Assembly: GCF_010093205.1 (NCBI RefSeq)
Contig: NZ_PDWN01000001.1
Coordinates: 248,001 to 312,000, forward strand
Origin: Pseudoxanthomonas daejeonensis
Lineage (GTDB): Bacteria > Pseudomonadota > Gammaproteobacteria > Xanthomonadales > Xanthomonadaceae
Direction: 5' to 3'
DNA length: 64,000 nt
Of this stretch, positions 26,351 through 35,295 are shown piece after piece. Numbering within the stretch: position 1 is the first letter of the stretch; each line of letters starts with the position of its first letter. The position numbers and the translations under genes are program-made. The notes below the pieces were generated by a model that searched no databases, was not told the origin of the DNA, and was given only the letters and a program-made list of their open reading frames with translations.

Positions 26351-26575
26351 TCAGCGCTCGTAATCGTCGTGCGCGTGCTGGCTGATGTAGGTGGCTAGGC
26401 CCTCGCCGGCTTCGGCAAGGCACTTCATCCGCGCCACCTTCTGGGGGCCGGCGCGGCCCGTGCTGCGGTACTCGTACGGCTCGGCCCGGTTACGGAACCG
26501 GACGAAGATCGAAAGCGCGGTGACCTGGTACGACTCCACGCCTGAATTTCCGGAATGATTGGCGTAGCGGCGCAT
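26351..26575 (-). CDS. Small unknown protein between nrdA and nrdB
   Basis: 74 residues, 39 bp after nrdA and 103 bp before nrdB on the same strand. The pattern is a beta strand (ALSIFVRFRNR), PYEYRS, then a helix and GEGLATYISQH, which recalls KTSC-type small domains, but I cannot confirm this. No strong Shine-Dalgarno site is seen. Codon use looks normal for the region. It could be a conserved operon member or only an open frame; comparison with related nrd operons decides. Confidence 0.5.
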   Translation of the reverse strand: MRRYANHSGNSGVESYQVTALSIFVRFRNRAEPYEYRSTGRAGPQKVARMKCLAEAGEGLATYISQHAHDDYER

Positions 26576-26614
26576 GGTGGCGTTACCGGTGGGGGCTGGG
26601 GATGCGCGACCTGC

Positions 26615-29041
26615 CTACTGGCAGGCCTCGCAAGCTTCGGGGTTCTCCAGCGAACAGGCGACCGCTTCGACCGGCGTGTATTCCGGCTTCGGTGCCACGG
26701 TCGCGGCGTGGCTCACGGTGGTCTTGGCGATCCGCGTCGCCGGGCGCGAGCGCAGGTAGTAGGTGGTCTTGATGCCCTGCTTCCACGCGTACATGTACAT
26801 CGACGACATCGCGCCGATGTTCGGGCTTTCCATGAAAAGGTTCAGTGAGGCCGACTGGTCGATGAAGGCGCCGCGGCCGGCGGCCATGTCGATCAGCACG
26901 CGCATCGGCAGTTCCCAGGCGGTGCGGTAGACCTGCTGCAACGCATCTGGAATGCCGGCGACGCCCTGGATCGAGCCTTCGGCCAGCTTGATCGCGTCGC
27001 GCGTTTCCGGCGTCCACAGGCCCAGCTTCTTCAGCTCGCCGACCAGGTAGCGGTTGACCTGCAGGAAGTCGCCCGACAGCGTCTCGCGCTTGAACAGGTT
27101 GGACACCTGCGGCTCCACGCATTCGTAGCAGCCAGCGATCGAGGCGATCGTCGCGGTCGGGGCGATGGCGATGAGCAGCGAATTGCGCAGGCCGTGCTCG
27201 CGGATGCGCTCGCGCAGCGCGTCCCAGCGCTGGGCGTTCTCGGGCACCACGTTCCAGGCATCGAACTGCAGCTCGCCGGCCGCCGCGCGGGTTTCGGCGA
27301 AGGACGGATGGCGGCCGCGCTCCTGGGCCAGCTCGACCGAGGTCTCCAGCGCATGGAAATAGATCGCCTCGGCGATCTTCGCCGACAGCGCGCGCGCTTC
27401 GGCGCTGTCGAACGGCAGTCGCAGCTTGAAGAACACGTCCTGCAGGCCCATGCAGCCCAGGCCTACCGGGCGCCAGCGCAGGTTGCCGCGACGCGCGGTC
27501 TCGATCGGATAGAAGTTCAGGTCGATCACCCGATCCAGCTGGCGCACAGCCAGGCGCACCGTTTCGGCCAGCCGCTCGAAATCGAAGTAGCCGTCCGCGT
27601 CGAAGTGGTTGCCCAGGTTGATCGAACCCAGGTTGCACACCGCGGTTTCCTCGGCCGAGGTGACCTCCAGGATCTCGGTGCACAGGTTGGACAGGTGGAT
27701 GACGTTGCCTTGGCGCAGGGTCTGGTTGCTGGCGCGGTTGCACTTGTCCTTGAACGTCATCCAGCCGTTGCCGGTCTCGGCCAGGGTGCGCATCATCCGC
27801 GCGTACAACTTGCGCGCGGGAATCGTCCGTTGCGCCTTGCCCTGGGACTCGGCCTGGACGTAGGCGGCCTCGAACGCTTCGCCGTACAGGTCGGTCAGTT
27901 CCGGGACCACGCGCGGGTCGAACAGCGACCACTCCTGGTCGGCCTCGACCCGTTGCATGAACAGGTCGGGAACCCAGTTGGCGAGGTTGAGGTTGTGCGT
28001 GCGCCGCGATTCGTCGCCGGTGTTGTCGCGCAGCTCGAGGAAATCCTCGACGTCGGCGTGCCAGGTCTCCAGGTAGACGCAGGCCGCGCCCTTGCGCTTG
28101 CCGCCCTGGTTGACCGCCGCGACCGAGGAATCGAGCGTCTTCAGCCACGGCACGATGCCGTTGCTGTGGCCATTGGTGGAACGGATCAGCGAGCCGCGCG
28201 AACGCACGCGCGTGTAGCTCACGCCGATCCCGCCGCTGAACTTGGACAGCTGGGCGATGTCGCCGTACTTCTGGTAGATCGACTCCAGCGTGTCCTGCGG
28301 CGAGTCGAGCAGGAAGCACGACGACAGCTGCTCGTGGGTGGTGCCGCTGTTGAACAGGGTCGGCGAGCTGGGCAGGTAGTCGAGCTGGCCCATGCGCCGG
28401 TACAGCGCCAGCACCTCGGGCACGTCCTCGCTCAGTGCGCAGGCGATGCGCAGGAAGAACTGCTGCGGGGTCTCGATCACCTTGCGGGTGTGCGGGTGGC
28501 GCAGCAGGTAGCGGTCGTACAGGGTGCGCAGGCCGAAGTAGTCGAAGCCCTGGTCCAGCGAGGCATCGAGCGCGTCGTTGAGCTTGCGCGCATTGGTCTG
28601 CACGAAGCCGAGCAGGCGCTCGTTGATCAGCCCGACCTCGTGGCCGCGGGTGACCGACTGCGAGAACGCATGGATTTCCTGGCCACTGACTTCCTTGGCG
28701 ATGTACGCCGCCAGCAGGCGCGCGGCCAGGCGGCTGTACTCGGGCTCCTCGCCGGTGAGCAACGCGGCGGTGCGGATCGACAGTTCGTCGAGTTCGCGCG
28801 TGCTGGCGCCGTCGTACAGGCCGGAGATGGTGCGCGTGGCCACGCGCATCGGGTCAACCGCGTGCAGGCCCTCGCAGCAGCGCTGCACCGCGCGCACGAT
28901 CTTGTTGAGGTCCACCGGCTCGCGACTGCCGTTGCGCTTGGTCACGCTCATCGCGGTGGCGGTGGGCGGCGGGGTCAGCAGGAATGCGTCGTTCGGGGAC
29001 GACGCTTCGCCGCCGGCGACGACGGTATCGATCTGGGTCAC
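26615..29041 (-). CDS. nrdA: Ribonucleotide reductase class Ia, alpha (catalytic) subunit
   Basis: 808 residues from a GTG at 29041, preferred because GGAGG lies 7 nt upstream; the ATG at 29059 would put the Shine-Dalgarno site inside the gene. N-terminal ATP-cone (SVTKRNGSREPVDLNKIVRA). Catalytic barrel with SSCFLLDSP and the NLCTEI site (Asn, radical Cys, Glu), the substrate loop IAPTATIASIAGCYE, and C-terminal redox cysteines in CEACQ. It makes deoxynucleoside diphosphates aerobically without B12. A cobalamin riboswitch occupies its leader, about 200 nt upstream. Confidence 0.95.
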   Translation of the reverse strand: MTQIDTVVAGGEASSPNDAFLLTPPPTATAMSVTKRNGSREPVDLNKIVRAVQRCCEGLHAVDPMRVATRTISGLYDGASTRELDELSIRTAALLTGEEPEYSRLAARLLAAYIAKEVSGQEIHAFSQSVTRGHEVGLINERLLGFVQTNARKLNDALDASLDQGFDYFGLRTLYDRYLLRHPHTRKVIETPQQFFLRIACALSEDVPEVLALYRRMGQLDYLPSSPTLFNSGTTHEQLSSCFLLDSPQDTLESIYQKYGDIAQLSKFSGGIGVSYTRVRSRGSLIRSTNGHSNGIVPWLKTLDSSVAAVNQGGKRKGAACVYLETWHADVEDFLELRDNTGDESRRTHNLNLANWVPDLFMQRVEADQEWSLFDPRVVPELTDLYGEAFEAAYVQAESQGKAQRTIPARKLYARMMRTLAETGNGWMTFKDKCNRASNQTLRQGNVIHLSNLCTEILEVTSAEETAVCNLGSINLGNHFDADGYFDFERLAETVRLAVRQLDRVIDLNFYPIETARRGNLRWRPVGLGCMGLQDVFFKLRLPFDSAEARALSAKIAEAIYFHALETSVELAQERGRHPSFAETRAAAGELQFDAWNVVPENAQRWDALRERIREHGLRNSLLIAIAPTATIASIAGCYECVEPQVSNLFKRETLSGDFLQVNRYLVGELKKLGLWTPETRDAIKLAEGSIQGVAGIPDALQQVYRTAWELPMRVLIDMAAGRGAFIDQSASLNLFMESPNIGAMSSMYMYAWKQGIKTTYYLRSRPATRIAKTTVSHAATVAPKPEYTPVEAVACSLENPEACEACQ

Positions 29042-29236
29042 GGTTGTTCCTCCATGCATGGCGCACGCGCCGGCCCATCCCTCGCGGGGCAGCGGAAGCC
29101 GGTGGGTCTTGCCTTGGAGGATGGAAGAGCGGCGTCGCAGGGAGCGAGAACGCGCAGGCGACTGCGCCACTGGCCCTGCTTCACCAGCCATCTCCCCCCG
29201 GAGACTGCACGGCCGGTACCGCGCGGTGTGCATCGC

Positions 29237-29437
29237 GCGGCTGTCGGCAGGTCTTCGGACTCATGGGTGTGGACGGCCGTGCCGTCCTCCTACTTCCGTC
29301 GCTTCCCGGAGCCAGGCGGCTCCAGTGCTCGATGACGGGTTCGTTCCCAATTACCGCTGCGGGGCAGTGCCGGACTGGCGCATGTGCGCGTCACCGGCTT
29401 CCCTTTTGATCCTGTGGCGAGCGGGCCACCGGAACCG
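29237..29437 (-). promoter_or_regulatory. Cobalamin (B12) riboswitch in the nrdA leader
   Basis: Read on the minus strand the region has the B12-element blocks in order: GGGAAGCCGGTG (about 29404-29393), CTGCCCCGCAGCGGTAA (29368-29352), ACCC, a CACTGG block (near 29325), GGGAAG, and the hallmark AGTCCGAAGACCTGCC (29263-29248). Spacing fits the class. It starts about 400 nt and ends about 200 nt before the nrdA start. Cobalamin riboswitches normally switch genes off when adenosylcobalamin is bound. Edges are approximate. Confidence 0.88.
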
Positions 29438-29698
29438 ACGGGCCCAAGATAGTGGGGTCCACACCCATGGTCAACACCAGATATCGCGCTTTCCATATAT
29501 GGAGCCGCGGCGCAAGTGCTGCGTGCTGGCGTACGTGCCGCGAAGCGTCGGCTCAAGGGCCACGACGCGTTTCTCGTTCGGGATCGGACTCCGGACAAGG
29601 ACTCCAACCTGGGAGTGCAGGCAGCACGCGCCTTGCTGCGCATCGCCGCCTGCGCGCGCGCATTGCATGAAGTACGGGCAGCGGGAAACAACCGCGTG

Positions 29699-29760
29699 GC
29701 ATCTGCTCATGGCCGGCCACGCTCATGAGCTCATGACCGGGCACCCCCATAAGCAGATGC
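29699..29760. promoter_or_regulatory. 62-bp symmetrical palindrome upstream of the TonB receptor
   Basis: A 14-bp perfect palindrome TCATGAGCTCATGA (29723-29736) is nested exactly in the centre of an outer inverted repeat whose ends are GCATCTGCT (29699) and AGCAGATGC (29760). The outer arms match at 16 of 24 positions. A run of six T follows at about 29770. The rest of the 804-bp gap 29042-29845 holds the nrdA leader with its riboswitch and the divergent promoters. Confidence 0.6.
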
Positions 29761-29845
29761 TTCTAAGTGATTTTTTCATGCTGCAGTGCAGCTGGCAGAT
29801 TCCCTGCGTCGTTCGCGCATGTCGCGCCGAACCAGGGGTTACCAC

Positions 29846-32830
29846 ATGTCGTTGCGTTCACTCTCCGCTTCCGGACGCGGTCCGGGAGGATGGCCGGCTG
29901 CGGCCCACGATCCGCGCGGTCAGATCACACTGCGCCGCAGCGTGCTGGCGCTGCTGGTGGCCCATGCGTTGTTCCTGCCCGCGATGGCCCAGGGTGAAGA
30001 GGCCGCAGCGGCCAACGTAGACGCGTCCACTGTGGGTGCGACGGTCGACAGCACGGCCGCCGCTGCTGCCACTGCCACGCAGCTGGACGCCGTCACCGTC
30101 ACCGGTTCGCGCATCGCGCGCCTGGACTACGCCAGCAGCAGTCCGCTGACCAGCGTCCCCCGCGAGACCCTGCGCGACACCGGCACCTCTACCCTGGAGG
30201 AAGCGCTGAACCAGCTGCCGCAGCTGGGCATCGGCGCGAACAAGACCAACGCCGGCTGGGGCGGCACCGGCCAGGCCACGCTCAACCTGCGCGGGCTCGG
30301 GCCGCAGCGCAACCTGGTCCTGCTCGACGGCCGCCGGCTGCAGCCGGCCACGACCGACAACGTCGTGGACGTCAACACGATCCCCAGTGCGCTGATCGAG
30401 GACGTGCAGATCATCACCGGCGGCGCGTCGGCGGTGTACGGCTCCGATGCCATCGCCGGTGTGGTCAACATCCGCCTCAAGGAGGACTTCGAGGGCATCC
30501 GCCTGGACAGCCAGTTCGCCCGGTACGGCGAAGGCGATGGCGACACCACCGACGTGGCCCTGACCCTCGGCGGCAACTTCGCCGAAGACCGCGGCAATGC
30601 GGTGCTGTCGCTGTCGTGGTCCGACCGCGAGGGCGTGGACTTCATGGCCCGCGAGTTCTTCCGCAAGGCTCCCGGCGGCACCGACTTCCGGATCCAGACC
30701 GGCACCTACGAACTGGGTTCCAACCTGCCCACCCAGGCGGCGGTCAACCAGGTGTTCGCGCAGTACGGCGCCGCGCCGGGCCGCGTGCCGGTATCGCCAA
30801 CCACCTACCTGGGCTTCAACGACGATGGCACGCTGTTCTCGGCCAACAAGGTGCCGTTCAACTGGCGCGGCCCGGACGGACAGCTCAACAACACAGGTAC
30901 CCAGCTCAACAACCTCAACCAGTTTTCTTTGATCCAGGTGCCGCTGGAGCGCCACGGCGCGTTCGGCCGCGTCACCTACCGCGTCACCGACGACATCCAG
31001 GCCTACGGCCAGTTCAACTGGTCCAGCCTGCATAGCTACGTCGCCGCCGAAGGTGGCAACACCGGCATCAACGTGCCGGTCACCAATCCGTTCGTTCCCG
31101 CGGACCTGCGCACGATCCTGGCCTCGCGCGCCAATCCGAACGCGGACTTCCGCCTGCACAAACGCTTCCAGGAAGCCGGGCCGCGCACCTTCGAGCGCGA
31201 CTTCGACAACTGGCAGTTCCTCGCCGGTGCCAAGGGCAGTCTCGATGCGATCAACGGCTCCTGGGATGCCTACGCCAGCAAGGGCAGCATGCGCGCGCAC
31301 GAGGTCAACAACGGTGCGGTGGTCATCGCCTCGCTGCGCAGCGTGCTGACTGCGGCCGATGGCGGCGCCAGCCTTTGCGCGGGCGGCTACAACCCGTTCG
31401 GCCTGACCGTGCTGTCGCCGGAATGCCGCAACTACCTGGTTGCCGCCACGATCAGCGACACCGAGCTGGACCAGGAGGTCATGGAAGCGAACGTGCAGGG
31501 CGGGCTGTTCGACCTGCCGGCCGGCGAGCTGCGCTTTGCCGCCGGCCTGGGCTGGCGCCGCAACAGCTACGACTTCCAGCCCGACCGCCTGCTCCAGCAG
31601 GGCGGCATCGTCGGCGTGCCGTCGCGGGGGCCCAGCCACGGCAGCACCAGCGTGAGCGAGGTGTATGTCGAAACCCTGGTGCCGGTGCTGTACGACAAGC
31701 CGTTCGCGCACTCGCTGGACGTGGGCCTGGCCTACCGCTACTCCGACTACGACCTGTCCGGCGGCGTGGACACCTACAAGGTCGATTTCAACTGGGCGCT
31801 GATCGAAGACCTGCGCCTGCGCGGCGGCTACCAGCGCGCGGTCCGCGCGCCCAGCGTCGGCGAACTGTTCGTGGCTTCGGAGACCGAATCCAACAGCTAC
31901 GGCCTGGTGGTCAACGGCCAGGGCGACCAGTGCGAAGCGGGCAGCCCATTGCGGCGCGGCGCGACCGCGGCGGCGATCGAGGCGCTGTGCCTGGCCCACG
32001 GCATTCCCGCCGCATTGCTGCCCAGCTACATCGACACCCAGCGCGAGTCGCTGGCCACCCGCGCCGGCAACACCGCGCTGGCGCCAGAGACCGCCGACAC
32101 CTACACCTTCGGCCTGGTCTGGACGCCCGAAGGCACCGGCTTTTCGCTGGCCGCCGACTACTTCGATATCCGCGTGGAAGACGTGATCGGCACGCTGACC
32201 TCCTCGCAGGTACTGGCCGCGTGCTTCAACCAGGACGGCTCCAATCCGAACCTGTCGGTGAACAACTTCTACTGCTCGCTGATCCAGCGCAATCCGGACA
32301 CCGGCCGCATCGACAACATCGACAAGCCCACCTTCAACATGGGCAGCCTGGAAACCAGCGGCGTCGACTTCCAGCTGGACTGGCAGGGCGACATCGGCAA
32401 CGCCGGGCGGCTGTCGGCCGGCTCGGTGGTCAGCTGGGTCGACAAGTACGAAGTGCAGGCGGTGAAGGGCGGCCCGGTCTACGACTACGCCGGCTATGTC
32501 GGCACGCTGCCGACCTGGAAGGCGGTCAGCCAGGTCCGCTACCAGCAAGGGCCCGGCAGCATCGGCCTGCGCTGGCGCTACATCGATGCGATGGAGCACT
32601 CGTCCAAGGTGCTCAATCCCGCCTCGACCACGCCGGCGGTGGACGCCTTCAGCTACTTCGACCTGTTCGGTAGCTGGGATTTCGGCACCCGCCTGCGCCT
32701 GGGCGCGGGCGTCAACAACGTGCTCGACAAGCAGCCCCCACAGGTAGGCGGCACGCCCGGCGCCACCCACAACAGCACCTATGACATCTACGGCCGCCAG
32801 TACTTCGTGGCCCTGACCGTGCAGCTCTGA
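29846..32830 (+). CDS. TonB-dependent outer-membrane receptor (large, substrate unknown)
   Basis: 994 residues from the ATG at 29846. A long N-terminal extension with a signal peptide (about 30-51, ending FLPAMAQ) is followed by the TonB-box region TQLDAVTVTGSRIARLDY, a plug (LNLRGLGPQRNLVLLDGRR, GGASAVYGSDAIAGVVNI) and a 22-strand barrel ending GRQYFVALTVQL. Paired cysteines occur in the extracellular part (SLCAGGYNPF with SPECRNYL, and ACFNQDG with FYCSLIQ). These large receptors carry sugars, peptides or metal complexes. It precedes a secreted dimeric-barrel-like protein by 39 bp and probably forms an operon with it. The substrate is unknown. Confidence 0.88.
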   Translation: MSLRSLSASGRGPGGWPAAAHDPRGQITLRRSVLALLVAHALFLPAMAQGEEAAAANVDASTVGATVDSTAAAAATATQLDAVTVTGSRIARLDYASSSPLTSVPRETLRDTGTSTLEEALNQLPQLGIGANKTNAGWGGTGQATLNLRGLGPQRNLVLLDGRRLQPATTDNVVDVNTIPSALIEDVQIITGGASAVYGSDAIAGVVNIRLKEDFEGIRLDSQFARYGEGDGDTTDVALTLGGNFAEDRGNAVLSLSWSDREGVDFMAREFFRKAPGGTDFRIQTGTYELGSNLPTQAAVNQVFAQYGAAPGRVPVSPTTYLGFNDDGTLFSANKVPFNWRGPDGQLNNTGTQLNNLNQFSLIQVPLERHGAFGRVTYRVTDDIQAYGQFNWSSLHSYVAAEGGNTGINVPVTNPFVPADLRTILASRANPNADFRLHKRFQEAGPRTFERDFDNWQFLAGAKGSLDAINGSWDAYASKGSMRAHEVNNGAVVIASLRSVLTAADGGASLCAGGYNPFGLTVLSPECRNYLVAATISDTELDQEVMEANVQGGLFDLPAGELRFAAGLGWRRNSYDFQPDRLLQQGGIVGVPSRGPSHGSTSVSEVYVETLVPVLYDKPFAHSLDVGLAYRYSDYDLSGGVDTYKVDFNWALIEDLRLRGGYQRAVRAPSVGELFVASETESNSYGLVVNGQGDQCEAGSPLRRGATAAAIEALCLAHGIPAALLPSYIDTQRESLATRAGNTALAPETADTYTFGLVWTPEGTGFSLAADYFDIRVEDVIGTLTSSQVLAACFNQDGSNPNLSVNNFYCSLIQRNPDTGRIDNIDKPTFNMGSLETSGVDFQLDWQGDIGNAGRLSAGSVVSWVDKYEVQAVKGGPVYDYAGYVGTLPTWKAVSQVRYQQGPGSIGLRWRYIDAMEHSSKVLNPASTTPAVDAFSYFDLFGSWDFGTRLRLGAGVNNVLDKQPPQVGGTPGATHNSTYDIYGRQYFVALTVQL

Positions 32831-32869
32831 CTACGCACACCCATCGTCCCACACCCAAGGAGTCACACC

Positions 32870-33376
32870 ATGATCGGCAAGAAACACCTCCTGAGCATCG
32901 TCGCGGCCATCGGCCTGGCGGTGGCCGGCATCCAGGGCGTCGCCGCCCAGGCATTGTCCGGACGCGACCTCCCCGACCGGCCGCGCGTCGGCGTCAGCTA
33001 CTACAAGGTTCCACCCGGCAAGCACGACGAATGGCTGGCGCTCTACAAGAAGTGGCATCGACCGATCATGGAAGCGCAGATCAAGGCCGGTACCACCACC
33101 AGCAGCAACCTGTACGCGTTGCGCAACCACCAGATCGGCTCGCCCTACGATTTCGTGATCATCAGCGTGTCGCCGGCCGAACCCAAGCCGCTGGGCCTGT
33201 CGCGCGGCGAACTGATCAAGAAGCTGTTCCCGGACATCGAAGCCTACGTGGCCGGCGAGAAGCGGCGCTGGGAACTGACCGTCGACCACTGGGATACCAG
33301 CCTGCTGGAGATCGACATCGACGATCCGAACCCGTCCGTGTACTACCCGATCATCGACGGCCGGGTCGTGCGCTGA
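32870..33376 (+). CDS. Secreted small protein, dimeric alpha/beta-barrel-like
   Basis: 168 residues with AAGGAG upstream and a signal peptide (cleavage near VAA-QA, residue 27). The mature part begins with a strand-helix pattern VGVSYYKVPPGKHDEWLALY followed by KWHRPIMEAQIKAG and PYDFVIISVSP, which resembles NIPSNAP/EthD/ABM-type ferredoxin-like domains. No recognised catalytic set is visible. It lies 39 bp after a TonB receptor, so it may handle that receptor's substrate in the periplasm. The fold and role are inferred. A hairpin at 33393 ends the unit. Confidence 0.65.
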   Translation: MIGKKHLLSIVAAIGLAVAGIQGVAAQALSGRDLPDRPRVGVSYYKVPPGKHDEWLALYKKWHRPIMEAQIKAGTTTSSNLYALRNHQIGSPYDFVIISVSPAEPKPLGLSRGELIKKLFPDIEAYVAGEKRRWELTVDHWDTSLLEIDIDDPNPSVYYPIIDGRVVR

Positions 33377-33392
33377 CCTGACCGGAACGGGA

Positions 33393-33420
33393 GGCCGCGG
33401 CGACGCACATCGCCGCGGCC
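33393..33420 (+). terminator. Hairpin after the receptor/secreted-protein operon
   Basis: Perfect 11-bp stem GGCCGCGGCGA / TCGCCGCGGCC with a 6-nt loop, 16 bp past the stop. No T-run follows. Confidence 0.5.
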
Positions 33421-33445
33421 GGCCGCCCTCGCGCACACTGTGCGC

Positions 33446-34081
33446 ATGCGATCCCACCCGCCAAGGTTCCTGCGCCACGCAGCCGGCATTGCCCTCGCCG
33501 GCCTGGCGTGGTTTGTCCTGGTGGCGGTCGCGGTACAGGGCGCACGCCCGGAGTACGACTGGTGGCAGGCGCCGCTGAGTTTCTATCTGTCCGGCCCGAA
33601 CAGCCTGTGGCTGCGCACGGCCTACTACGGCCTGGCCGTGGCGGCAGTGCTCCTGGGCGTGGGGTTGTGGCGCGGGCTGGCTCCATCGGCACGCTACGTG
33701 CTGGCACCTGCCTTGTTCGTCGCCGGCGGCGTGTCTTTGGTGGTGACCGCGACCTGGCCTGGGGCCAGTCCCGATCACGCGGTCGGGGACCTCGATGCGG
33801 TCGTCCACGGGCTGTCGGCGATCGCCAGTTTCCTGTTCGTGGGCGTGGCGATGCTGTTGCAGTCGGCCTCGCTGCATCGTGATCCGCACTGGCGCACGAT
33901 TGCCCCCCTGCTGCTGGCGCTGGCGGCCTTGGCATTCGCCGCCCTGTGGCTGCATGCATTGTGGCGCGAACTGCCGCGCGGCGGCTCGCAGAAGATGGTG
34001 ATCGCCTTGTACCTGTGCTGGCTGTTCGTGGCCGGATGGCACCTTCGGCGGACACCGGCGGCGCTCGACTCCGGAGCGTGA
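33446..34081 (+). CDS. DUF998-type membrane protein
   Basis: 211 residues with six hydrophobic segments. The N-terminal loop GARPEYDWWQAPLSFYLSG is the mark of the DUF998 family. Loop residues PDHAVGDLDAVVHGLSA include His/Asp pairs conserved in such proteins. A GTG at 33440, two codons upstream, is a possible alternative start. The family's function is unknown. The gene stands alone, after the hairpin at 33393 and convergent with zapE. Confidence 0.7.
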   Translation: MRSHPPRFLRHAAGIALAGLAWFVLVAVAVQGARPEYDWWQAPLSFYLSGPNSLWLRTAYYGLAVAAVLLGVGLWRGLAPSARYVLAPALFVAGGVSLVVTATWPGASPDHAVGDLDAVVHGLSAIASFLFVGVAMLLQSASLHRDPHWRTIAPLLLALAALAFAALWLHALWRELPRGGSQKMVIALYLCWLFVAGWHLRRTPAALDSGA

Positions 34082-34191
34082 TCGCCACCGATGCGTCGGG
34101 TAGCTGCGGTCCGCTTGCCATCGCACCACTCGCTCGCGCGGCCCAGCCGGCTGCATGGGACGCAACGGGCCGCATGTCTTCCCGGGTGGCC

Positions 34192-35295
34192 TCAGCCGCG
34201 GTGCGCGCGCGCCAGGTACTCGGCGCTCTGCATCTCGATCAGGCGCGAAGCGGTGCGTTCGAACGCGCCGGCCAGGCGAGTGCCGCTGTACAGCACCACC
34301 GGCGCGGCCGCCGCGGTGCAGACCACGGTGACCTGGCGGTCGTACAGCTCGTCGATCAGGTTGACGAAGCGGCGCGCGGCGTCTTCGTTGCTGGCGTCGA
34401 AGGTCGGGATGCCGCCGACCATCACCACCTGGAATTCGCGCGCGATCTCGATGTAGTCGGTGGTCGAGCGCGGTCCCTCGCACAGCTCGGCGAAGTCGAA
34501 CCAGGCCACGCCATGGCCACGCGCGCGCACCGCGATGCGCCGGCCTTCGATCTGGATGCCGCCCGGCCGTGCCGGGGCGCCCGCGGCCAGCGACTGCCAG
34601 CGCTCGGCCAGCCACGCCTCGCCGCCCGCGTCCAGCGGATGCCGATATACCGGTGAACGGGTCAGCGCGCGCAACCGGTAGTCCTCGCGGCCGTCGGCGG
34701 CCAGCTCCACGCAGTGCTCGCGCAGCTGCGCGATCGCCGGCAGGAAACGCTCGCGCTGGAGGCCATCGCGGTACAGGTTCTGCGGCGCGGTGTTGGAGGT
34801 GGTGAGCAGGGTCACGCCCTCGGCGAACAGGCGCTCCAGCAGCCGGCCGAGCAGCATCGCATCGCCGATGTCGGTGACGAAGAATTCGTCGAGCACCAGC
34901 ACGCGCACGTTCTGGCGCCATTCGCGCGCGATCTTCACCAGCGGATCGGCCTGGCCGGCGTGTTCGCGCAGGTGTTCGTGCACCTCGCGCATGAAGCGGT
35001 GGAAGTGCGTGCGCTGCTTCTGCTCCAGCGGCAGGCCGTCGTAGAACAGGTCGACCAGGAAGGTCTTGCCGCGACCCACGCCGCCCCACAGGTACAGGCC
35101 TTTCACCGGCGCCGGACGTCCGCCCAGGCCCAGCTTCGCGCGCCAGCCGGCCGGCGTGGCCGCCAGCAGCTCGCGCTGGATGCGGTCCAGTTCGCGCAGG
35201 GCCGGATGCTGCGCCGGGTCGTCGCGCCAGCGTCCGGCGGCGGCACCTTCGGCATAGGCCTGCGACGGCAGGCGGGACGCGGCGGCCTCGCTCAT
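34192..35295 (-). CDS. zapE: Cell division protein ZapE, AFG1-like ATPase
   Basis: 367 residues from the ATG at 35295. Walker A is LYLWGGVGRGKTFLVD, followed by the family motif HFHRFMREVHEHL, Walker B VLVLDEFFVTDIGDAMLL, the sensor region TLLTTSNTAPQNLYRDGLQR and C-terminal DLIDELYDR-like residues. In E. coli ZapE acts on FtsZ rings. The start codon overlaps the end of the gene that follows upstream on the same strand by 4 bp (35292-35295), so the two genes are coupled. Confidence 0.93.
   Translation of the reverse strand: MSEAAASRLPSQAYAEGAAAGRWRDDPAQHPALRELDRIQRELLAATPAGWRAKLGLGGRPAPVKGLYLWGGVGRGKTFLVDLFYDGLPLEQKQRTHFHRFMREVHEHLREHAGQADPLVKIAREWRQNVRVLVLDEFFVTDIGDAMLLGRLLERLFAEGVTLLTTSNTAPQNLYRDGLQRERFLPAIAQLREHCVELAADGREDYRLRALTRSPVYRHPLDAGGEAWLAERWQSLAAGAPARPGGIQIEGRRIAVRARGHGVAWFDFAELCEGPRSTTDYIEIAREFQVVMVGGIPTFDASNEDAARRFVNLIDELYDRQVTVVCTAAAAPVVLYSGTRLAGAFERTASRLIEMQSAEYLARAHRG

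Noticed and set aside
29221-29460. Short ORFs on both strands in the nrdA leader
   Set aside because: The region is explained by the cobalamin riboswitch; the ORFs have no supporting signals.
29493-29502. CCATATATGG as an NrdR box for nrdA
   Set aside because: Only one convincing box; the nearest partner (GATATC at 29480-29485) is 15 bp away, not the roughly 31-bp spacing expected for an NrdR pair. It may simply be part of a promoter.
29858-32770. 970-residue minus-strand frame opposite the TonB receptor
   Set aside because: No domain or start signal; the plus-strand receptor explains the region.
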